Shown here: one piece after another, positions 1 to 4,572 of the stretch
Numbering within the stretch: position 1 is the stretch's first letter
Layout of the letters: each line of letters begins with the position of its first letter
Made by a program: the position numbers and the translations under genes
Assembly (NCBI GenBank): GCA_011773795.1
Contig: WVWW01000167.1
Coordinates: forward strand, 11,352 to 17,355
Length of the DNA stretch: 6,004 nucleotides
From: Acidobacteriota bacterium
GTDB taxonomy: Bacteria; Acidobacteriota; Polarisedimenticolia; Polarisedimenticolales; Polarisedimenticolaceae
Direction: 5' to 3'
The notes under the pieces: generated by a model
Database searches by the model: none
Told to the model about the DNA's origin: nothing
The model's input: only the letters and a program-made list of their open reading frames with translations

Positions 1-230
1 TGCTGGCCGGGCTACGGGAGCCGCTTTCCGTCATGATCAGTTTCGACATTCAGAAGAACGGCACGGTGACCGGCCTACAGGTCGCTCGCTCGAGCGGGGT
101 TCCGGCACTCGACCGGTCCGCCCTGCGTGCCGTCGCCGATGCCTCACCCCTGCCGCGCCTTCCTCCGGCCTGGCGCGGGTCGAGCATGACCGCCGCGTAC
201 GTCTTCGAAATCACGCCCGAGGACTTCTGA
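1..230 (+). CDS. tolA: TolA/TonB-family protein, C-terminal fragment
   Basis: Only the last 75 codons are inside the window; reading is open from base 3 and ends with TGA at 228-230. The visible protein has the TonB/TolA C-terminal pattern: a strand of the type SVMISFDIQKNGTVTGLQV, then the hallmark SSG, then LDRSALRAVADASPLPRLP and a closing strand, AAYVFEI. In the Tol system this periplasmic domain of TolA contacts TolB, Pal and outer-membrane partners, while the N-terminus is anchored in the inner membrane and driven by TolQR. The domain alone cannot separate TolA from TonB. The tolB gene 28 bp downstream on the same strand makes TolA the better call. An internal ATG at 33 is probably not the start, because the domain continues upstream of it in frame. 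The rest of the gene lies before the window. Confidence 0.8.
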   Translation, partial: LAGLREPLSVMISFDIQKNGTVTGLQVARSSGVPALDRSALRAVADASPLPRLPPAWRGSSMTAAYVFEITPEDF

Positions 231-258
231 CCATAGCGAGAGGGGCCCCGAGGAAACG

Positions 259-1560
259 ATGCAACGACATCAACCGACCCGTTCGACGATCGCGCTGCTG
301 GCGCTGGCACTGTTCATGGCGCCCGCCGCGGCGCAGGACGAAGACCCGGACATCGGGGGTGTCATCCGTGGCGGCGGCGAGGCGATCAAGGTCGGCCTTC
401 CCGTGCCCACGGTGGCCGGCCATCAGGCCACGGTCGACGAGATCGTTCAGACCGTACGAGACGACCTGAGCTTCTCCGGTTGGTTCCAGGTCGTCGACCC
501 GTCGCTCTACCGGCTCGTCCAGTCACCCGACTCGAAGGGCGAACCCTTCGAGGCGTGGGAATCGATCGGCGTCGAGGATGCGTTCGTGCGTTTCGACATC
601 AAGGTCGCCGACAATCGCATCGACCTCACGGCGCGGCTCTACGACGTGAAGAGCAAGAGTCTCATCCGCGCCTGGCGCTATGGCGGTAGCGTCGACCTCC
701 GGCGGCGTGTCGCGCACACGGTCTCGGATCAGATCGTGCTGAACTACACCGGTCGCAAGGGTGTGGCGATGACGCGCATCGCGTTCGTCTCCAAACACGG
801 GGAGAACAAAGAGGTCTATTTGATGGATTACGACGGCGCGCGGGTACGCCGTCTGACCACCAGCGGCACGATCAACCTGTCCCCCGCCTGGTCGCCCGAC
901 GGCTCGGAGCTGGCCTGGGTCTCCTGGCACAAGCGCCAGCCGGGGGTGTTCCTGATGAACACCGAGGGCGAACTGCTGAACCTGCCGACCGTCGGCGGCG
1001 AGTTGAGCTCCGCGCCCGACTGGTCCCCCGACGGCACGAAGCTGGCCTACACCTCGGACGTCGACGGCAACAGCGAGATCTACCTTCTGGACCGAACGAC
1101 GGGCAAAAACAGCCGTTTGACGCGCCATGGCGGGATCGACACCGCCCCGGCGATCTCGCCCAACGGCCGTGAGATCGCCTTCACGTCGGACCGGACGGGC
1201 CGGCCGCACATCTACCTGATGGGGGTCGACGGGCTCGACGTGCGGCGAATCTCCTGGGACGGCACCTACAATGAATCCCCCGCCTGGTCGCCCGACGGCA
1301 GCAAGCTCGCGTACGTCAGCCGGCTCGAGGGGGTGTTCCAGATCATGGTCATGGACATGGAAACCAAGAAGACGACGCGTCTGACTTACGGGCTGGGAAA
1401 CAACGAAAACCCACGCTGGTCGCCGGATGGCCGCCATTTGGTGTTCGCTTCGAACCGCGGGAACGGGCGGTACGCCATCTACACGATGCGCGCCGACGGC
1501 TCTCAAACGAGGCAGCTGACGACCGGCCGCGACGCGTACACGCCCGACTGGTCGCGCTGA
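259..1560 (+). CDS. tolB: Tol-Pal system protein TolB (periplasmic beta-propeller)
   Basis: This encodes 433 residues, close to the usual TolB length of about 430. TolB is a periplasmic protein that binds Pal through its propeller and TolA through its mature N-terminus, so cycling Pal between peptidoglycan and the Tol motor. The start at 259 has a good Shine-Dalgarno GAGGA at 250-254. Residues 1-25 look like a Sec signal peptide: basic N-region, hydrophobic stretch IALLALALFM, and probable cleavage after AAA before Q26. Residues about 40-165 form the TolB N-terminal domain. From about 170 to the end there are PD40-type propeller blades, each marked by W/I-S-P-D/N-G: WSPDG at 211, 255, 343 and 387, and ISPNG at 299. 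The blades usually end in a YLMD- or IYTM-like strand. The protein ends in PDWSR, as TolB commonly does. The gene sits between tolA and pal. No frameshift or missing blade is evident. Confidence 0.97.
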   Translation: MQRHQPTRSTIALLALALFMAPAAAQDEDPDIGGVIRGGGEAIKVGLPVPTVAGHQATVDEIVQTVRDDLSFSGWFQVVDPSLYRLVQSPDSKGEPFEAWESIGVEDAFVRFDIKVADNRIDLTARLYDVKSKSLIRAWRYGGSVDLRRRVAHTVSDQIVLNYTGRKGVAMTRIAFVSKHGENKEVYLMDYDGARVRRLTTSGTINLSPAWSPDGSELAWVSWHKRQPGVFLMNTEGELLNLPTVGGELSSAPDWSPDGTKLAYTSDVDGNSEIYLLDRTTGKNSRLTRHGGIDTAPAISPNGREIAFTSDRTGRPHIYLMGVDGLDVRRISWDGTYNESPAWSPDGSKLAYVSRLEGVFQIMVMDMETKKTTRLTYGLGNNENPRWSPDGRHLVFASNRGNGRYAIYTMRADGSQTRQLTTGRDAYTPDWSR

Positions 1561-1600
1561 GGAACGCTTGTTTTTGGCCGGAAAGATGCTCGTATGCACC

Positions 1601-1628
1601 TTGAAACCGGCAACTCGTTCTTTATAAT
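1601..1628 (+). promoter_or_regulatory. Predicted sigma70-type promoter for pal-cpoB
   Basis: In the 131-bp gap between tolB and pal there is TTGAAA (1601-1606), a 16-bp spacer, and a perfect TATAAT (1623-1628). The surroundings are AT-rich compared with the GC-rich neighbourhood. The expected start point is about 1635, giving a leader of roughly 57 nt before the pal ATG. The leader contains a small CCCG/CGGG stem (1648-1651 with 1657-1660), probably too weak to matter. The pattern match is read directly from the sequence; activity is inferred. Confidence 0.72.
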
Positions 1629-1678
1629 CGAACCGGTCCGCTGCGTGCCCGGTGGTCGGGTGACGCGCGTGTGCCGAT

Positions 1679-1683
1679 AGGAT
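1679..1683 (+). promoter_or_regulatory. Ribosome binding site that sets the pal start
   Basis: AGGAT lies about 8-9 bases before ATG at 1692. It supports 1692 over the in-frame GTG at 1671, which has no comparable site upstream and would add seven residues in front of an otherwise compact lipoprotein signal peptide. Confidence 0.65.
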
Positions 1684-1691
1684 CCCCAAAC

Positions 1692-2243
1692 ATGTCACAA
1701 CGCAAAAGCATTCTCGTCCTGCTGCTAGCCGTCGCCATGATCGTCGGATTCCCCGCGTGCAAATCGAAACCGATCGAGGAGACGCCGCCTCCCGTCGAGA
1801 GAGAGGCGCCGCCTCCGCCGCCTCCGCCGCCCACCGAGGTCGAGGACAAGGATCCGGAACCGATCAAGATCGAGGAGTACACCCCGCCGACGATCCAGGA
1901 GCTGAACGCCGCGGGACACCTCAGGACCGTCTACTTCGATTTTGACAAGTACGATCTGACCGAGACCACCCGGGCCACGATTCGGCAGAACGCCGACTGG
2001 CTGCGCGCGAACCCGGGTCACAGCATCGTCATCGAGGGACACTGCGACGAGCGCGGGACGATCGAGTACAACCTGGCGCTGGGCGAGAAACGTGCCAACG
2101 CCACACGCGAGTTCCTGAATTCGCTCGGCGCCGGAGACACCAACATCCGGATCGTGACCTTCGGCGAGGAGCGCCCCGCCGACCCGGCGAGCAACGAAGC
2201 CGCCTGGGCGAAGAACCGGCGGGCCGAGTTCAAGTTCGAATAG
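1692..2243 (+). CDS. pal: Peptidoglycan-associated lipoprotein Pal
   Basis: This encodes 183 residues from ATG 1692. Pal is an outer-membrane lipoprotein whose OmpA-like domain grips peptidoglycan and alternates with TolB binding. Residues 1-22 are a type II signal peptide (SQRK, then ILVLLLAVAMIVG) ending FPA before Cys23. F at -3 and P at -2 are unusual for a lipobox, but Cys23 is the only cysteine in the right place. The residue after Cys is Lys rather than Asp, which fits outer-membrane sorting. Residues about 28-68 are a proline-rich, acidic linker with a run of eight prolines. The OmpA-C domain spans about 75-183. Its Pal signature is GHCDERGT at 116-123 followed by EYNLALGEKRA at 125-135. 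Asp119 and Arg134 match the diaminopimelate-contacting pair known from OmpA. NRRAEF closes the domain. It has a likely promoter of its own and is followed by cpoB after 25 bp. Confidence 0.97.
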   Translation: MSQRKSILVLLLAVAMIVGFPACKSKPIEETPPPVEREAPPPPPPPPTEVEDKDPEPIKIEEYTPPTIQELNAAGHLRTVYFDFDKYDLTETTRATIRQNADWLRANPGHSIVIEGHCDERGTIEYNLALGEKRANATREFLNSLGAGDTNIRIVTFGEERPADPASNEAAWAKNRRAEFKFE

Positions 2244-2268
2244 GCGGGCCAACAGCAAGGAGTCATCG

Positions 2269-3108
2269 ATGAGGTTTCCCCTGGCCTCGACGGTCATCGT
2301 CGTCATTGCGGCGTTGACGGCGGCAGGATGCATCCTGCCCGACGAAATGAAGCAGCTCGAGCAGGACGTGTCGCAGATGCGGCGCGAGCTCGACGACGTG
2401 CGACAGGACCAGGCCGACGCGATCAGCGAGCTGGGACGAATCGAGGAACAGGTCGCCGAGCGACTCGACGACCCGGAATCGGTCAGCCGTGAAGACTTCG
2501 CCGATCTCGCCGTTCAGGTCCAGCAGATCGAGCGCGACCTGTCGAACGTCGACCAGCGCGTCTCGGATCTCAACGGGCGGCTGGCGGATGTCGCCGAGGA
2601 CGCCTCCCAAGCACGGGAGTACGCGCGAACCACGCCGGCCGAGCCCGGGATCGAGGGCGACGCCGGAAACCGGACCGATCCGATGGCGATCGCCGGGGGT
2701 GAGATGGACTACCCCGAGGCCCAGCCGGATCCCCAGGCGCTGTACAACGCGGCCTACGCCGACTACTCGAAGGGCAACTACGAGCTGGCGATCTCGGGGT
2801 TCCAGGAATACCAGGAGAAGTTCCCGGACAAGCCCAACGCGGACAACGCGCTCTACTGGGTCGCCGAGTGCCGCTTCAGCCAGGGCGACTTCGGCGGGGC
2901 GATTCGCGGCTTCGACGACATGCTCTCGCGCTACCCCGACAGCGACAAAGCCGCCTCGGCCAACCTGAAGAAGGCCCTGGCCTACCTGGAGCAGAACGAT
3001 ATCCAGCGCGCCATCCTGCAGCTCCGCTACGTCCACGGCAGCTATTCGGGGACGGACGAGGCGCGGATCGCACGGGACAAACTGGCGAGTCTGGGGGCCC
3101 CTGTTTGA
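2269..3108 (+). CDS. cpoB: Cell division coordinator CpoB / YbgF, lipoprotein-like
   Basis: This encodes 279 residues, near the family's usual 250-300. CpoB links Tol-Pal action with peptidoglycan synthesis at the division site through its TPR domain, which contacts TolA. A strong AAGGAG (2257-2262) lies 6 bp before the ATG. Residues 1-20 form a hydrophobic signal sequence ending LTAAG before Cys21, so the product is probably a lipoprotein. E. coli CpoB is a soluble periplasmic protein, so this is a difference, although A at -3 makes the lipobox imperfect. Residues about 25-115 are highly charged with heptad-like spacing (LEQDVSQMRRELDDVR, then QQIERDLSNVDQRV), a predicted coiled coil that trimerises in the family. 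A Pro/Gly-rich linker covers about 120-155. Three TPR-like units follow: ALYNAAYADYSKGNYELAI (157 on), ALYWVAECRFSQGDFGGAI (194 on) and NLKKALAYLEQNDIQRAI (232 on). It is probably cotranscribed with pal. Confidence 0.93.
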   Translation: MRFPLASTVIVVIAALTAAGCILPDEMKQLEQDVSQMRRELDDVRQDQADAISELGRIEEQVAERLDDPESVSREDFADLAVQVQQIERDLSNVDQRVSDLNGRLADVAEDASQAREYARTTPAEPGIEGDAGNRTDPMAIAGGEMDYPEAQPDPQALYNAAYADYSKGNYELAISGFQEYQEKFPDKPNADNALYWVAECRFSQGDFGGAIRGFDDMLSRYPDSDKAASANLKKALAYLEQNDIQRAILQLRYVHGSYSGTDEARIARDKLASLGAPV

Positions 3109-3125
3109 GCCCGCGGGTCCGCCTC

Positions 3126-3154
3126 TTGACGGGTTTTCGGGCCTTCTCTACCAT
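3126..3154 (+). promoter_or_regulatory. Predicted sigma70-type promoter for rpsT
   Basis: TTGACG (3126-3131) matches the -35 consensus at five of six positions. A 17-bp spacer follows, then TACCAT (3149-3154), which matches the -10 consensus at four of six. The predicted start point is about 3161, leaving a leader of about 38 nt with GAGGA at 3188-3192, six bases before the rpsT ATG. The spacing is ideal and the position is the only gap in front of rpsT, which supports the call. Activity is inferred. Confidence 0.65.
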
Positions 3155-3174
3155 GGGCCGCTGATTCGGCCCAT
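3153..3174. repeat. Perfect 8-bp inverted repeat over the rpsT start region
   Basis: ATGGGCCG (3153-3160), a 6-base loop CTGATT, then CGGCCCAT (3167-3174). The left arm covers the last two bases of the predicted -10 element and the repeat continues past the predicted start point. As DNA it is placed like a repressor operator. As RNA it could fold only in transcripts reading through from cpoB, because transcripts from the rpsT promoter would start after the left arm. It could then act as a weak terminator or barrier, but the following bases (ATTTCATG) hold only three consecutive T's. The symmetry is certain; the role is not known. Confidence 0.6.
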
Positions 3175-3198
3175 TTCATGAGGGATTGAGGACGCCCG

Positions 3199-3468
3199 AT
3201 GGCAACGCACAAGAGCGCGATCAAACAGAACCGGCAGGACACGAAGCGGCGCCTGGCAAACCGCCGACACAAGACCCGGGTCCGTACGGCCGTCCGGGCC
3301 ACCCGCGCCGCGATCGCCGCCGGTGACGCCGAGAAAGCGGCCGGCCTGATGGGGCCGACGATTTCCCTGCTCGACCGCGCCTCCAAGACCAGCGCGCTGC
3401 ACGACAACACCGTCGGGCGGACCAAGTCGCGGCTTCAGCGCGCCTACAACAAGCTGGCGTCGAAGTAA
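3199..3468 (+). CDS. rpsT: 30S ribosomal protein S20
   Basis: This encodes 89 residues (family usually 85-90), rich in Lys and Arg. S20 is a primary 16S rRNA-binding protein at the foot of the small subunit. The start MATHKSAIKQNRQD and the following KRRLANRRHKTRVRTAVR are the typical bS20 opening. The end has the conserved SKTSALHDNTVGRTKSRLQRAYNKL region, in which a short turn precedes the last helix of the helical bundle. The Shine-Dalgarno GAGGA at 3188-3192 sets the start. It has a probable promoter of its own and is convergent with the downstream minus-strand gene, whose stop lies 6 bp away. In some bacteria S20 represses its own translation; nothing here proves or excludes that. Confidence 0.97.
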   Translation: MATHKSAIKQNRQDTKRRLANRRHKTRVRTAVRATRAAIAAGDAEKAAGLMGPTISLLDRASKTSALHDNTVGRTKSRLQRAYNKLASK

Positions 3469-3474
3469 TCCGGA

Positions 3475-3906
3475 CTAGCTGCGGCGTCGGAGCGTCGCGA
3501 TCAGCGCGACAACCGTCAGACCGACGTTCTCGATCAGCTTCTTGACGCCGACGGTCGAGGCGTCGCCCTTCCCGAAGCAACCGCATTCGAAATCCAGGCC
3601 CCGGGCGGCGGCCTGGCCGACGGCCAGGGTGAACACGACCATCAGCCCGGCGCAGATCCAGGCCGCGCCGCGGCGTCGCACCCCGAGGATCAGCGCCGTC
3701 CCGGCGACCACCTCGATCCAGGGCAAGGTCATGGCGACCAGGTTCTCCAGCGCCACCGGGGTCAACCGGAAGTTGTGCACCTGGGTGGCGAACGTGGACA
3801 TGTCGCCGATCTTGGCCAGTCCCGCGACGACGAAGACGAGGCCGATCGCGATCCCGGCCAGCCGAACGAGCAGTGGGTGCGACAGCTTCTCGATCAGCGT
3901 CTTCAT
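3475..3906 (-). CDS. MauE/DoxX-like four-helix membrane protein
   Basis: This encodes 143 residues from ATG at 3906-3904. A longer in-frame reading upstream only shadows the rhodanese gene. The start overlaps the rhodanese stop as ATGA, a sign of translational coupling; a weak AAGAAGG lies about 10 bases before it. Four hydrophobic segments are visible at about 12-32, 56-77, 82-100 and 122-140. Conserved-looking features of the MauE/DoxX group are AGLAKIGD after helix 1, LPWIEVVAGTALILG in helix 2, and ECGCFG at 107-112. Arg clusters at 77-79 and 140-142 put those ends in the cytoplasm, so Cys108 and Cys110 would face the periplasm. MauE itself is needed for maturation of disulfide-rich methylamine dehydrogenase, and DoxX-type proteins take part in thiosulfate or quinone redox. 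No mau gene is nearby, so a role in methylamine use is unlikely. A thiol-redox partner for the adjacent rhodanese is an inference. Confidence 0.85.
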   Translation of the reverse strand: MKTLIEKLSHPLLVRLAGIAIGLVFVVAGLAKIGDMSTFATQVHNFRLTPVALENLVAMTLPWIEVVAGTALILGVRRRGAAWICAGLMVVFTLAVGQAAARGLDFECGCFGKGDASTVGVKKLIENVGLTVVALIATLRRRS

Positions 3907-4520
3907 GCTTCGCCGGCCTTCTTGTCGACCGGATAGCCGGCCTGTTGCCACTCGGGGAAGCCGCCCATGTAGACGGCGATGTGCGTCTTGCCGACCCCGA
4001 GCAACTCCCAGGCGACTTGGATCGAGATCTCGCAGCTGCCACCGCCGCAGTAAACGATGATCGGCCTGCCGCCCTGGTCGACCTGCTCCAGCATCGCCGG
4101 ATCGGTGATCGCCTGCTCGTAGGGCAGGTTGATCGCCCCGGCGATGTGCCCCTCGGCATATTCCCAGTCCTCGCGTGCGTCGATGAACAGTGCGGCGTCC
4201 GCCTCGTGGAGCTGTTTCACGGCTTCCAGCCCGATCTCCATCGGGCGGCCGAAGTCCTCGATGACCGGGAGGTCGCGCCGGGCCGTGGGCGGGGGCGCCA
4301 ACGGATCGTCGGAGACCGGGGCCGGGGGCGTCGCGAAGTCGCCGGCTCCCGCCGCAACCGCCTTCACCTCGCCGCCGAGCGTTTCGATCAACGGGACCGC
4401 CTTCCAGGCCAGGCCCCAATCGTTGCCGCCACGCAGACCGAGGGCGTTGTAGCCCAGTCCGAGCAGCATCCCGACGCCGGCCAGTAGAGCGATGTCGGTG
4501 ACCACAGAACCCGATCTCAT
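3903..4520 (-). CDS. Membrane-anchored rhodanese-domain protein
   Basis: This encodes 205 residues. Residues about 7-28 are a hydrophobic segment (VVTDIALLAGVGMLLGLGYN), probably an uncleaved membrane anchor. Residues about 50-88 form an Ala/Pro-rich linker. A single rhodanese domain spans about 95-198: LFIDAREDWEYAEGHIAGAINLP (111-133) is the CH2A-type motif, IIVYCGGGSC (154-163) is the active-site loop, and YMGGFPEWQQAGYPV (184-198) closes the domain. Cys158 is the predicted sulfur-carrying cysteine. Cys163, five residues on, takes the place where an Arg or Lys often ends the loop, so a persulfide or disulfide exchange within the loop is conceivable. Rhodaneses move sulfane sulfur between donors and thiols; the substrate here is unknown. 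The linker and the topology of the coupled MauE-like gene suggest a periplasmic domain. The ATG at 4520-4518 has no good Shine-Dalgarno site, and a promoter-like element sits immediately upstream. Confidence 0.9.
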   Translation of the reverse strand: MRSGSVVTDIALLAGVGMLLGLGYNALGLRGGNDWGLAWKAVPLIETLGGEVKAVAAGAGDFATPPAPVSDDPLAPPPTARRDLPVIEDFGRPMEIGLEAVKQLHEADAALFIDAREDWEYAEGHIAGAINLPYEQAITDPAMLEQVDQGGRPIIVYCGGGSCEISIQVAWELLGVGKTHIAVYMGGFPEWQQAGYPVDKKAGEA

Positions 4521-4526
4521 GACAAA

Positions 4527-4555
4527 AGTATCCGTGGCCGGCTCGACCCTTTCAA
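4527..4555 (-). promoter_or_regulatory. Predicted promoter of the rhodanese/MauE-like pair
   Basis: Read on the minus strand: TTGAAA (4555-4550), a 17-bp spacer, then GATACT (4532-4527), giving five of six and four of six matches to the sigma70 consensus. It fills most of the 52-bp gap after the rnr stop. If the hexamer occupies -12 to -7, +1 falls on position 4520, which is the A of the rhodanese ATG, so the message could be leaderless. The alternative is readthrough from rnr with no promoter here. Confidence 0.45.
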
Positions 4556-4572
4556 GTCCGTCTTTTTTCGTT

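Noticed and set aside
889..1436. Recurring TGGTCGCCCGACGGC-like DNA words as a tandem repeat
   Set aside because: They encode the WSPDG motif of the TolB propeller blades and are spaced by blade length; this is protein repeat structure, not an independent DNA repeat.
1671..1691. GTG at 1671 as the start of pal
   Set aside because: It has no good ribosome binding site, whereas ATG 1692 has AGGAT at proper spacing and gives a normal lipoprotein signal length.
523..1698. Open frame of 391 codons on the minus strand across tolB
   Set aside because: It is antisense to a clear TolB and its residue make-up (Arg, Val, Gly, Ala, Pro) is what GC-rich codons produce on the opposite strand. It shows no recognisable domain and runs across the pal promoter.
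2263..3036. Minus-strand open frame of 257 codons opposite cpoB
   Set aside because: It mirrors the coiled-coil codons of cpoB; its Val/Leu/Gly/Arg-rich composition is an antisense effect, and no start signal is seen.
3494..3510. GTCGCG/CGCGAC stem as an intrinsic terminator for rpsT
   Set aside because: It has only six pairs, no T tract after it, and lies in coding sequence of the MauE-like gene; similar stems are expected by chance in GC-rich DNA.
3907..4419. N-terminal extension of the MauE-like protein to 314 residues
   Set aside because: The extra part lies wholly inside the rhodanese gene in another frame and is Arg/Gly/Pro-rich; the family begins at the ATG at 3906, which overlaps the rhodanese stop as ATGA.
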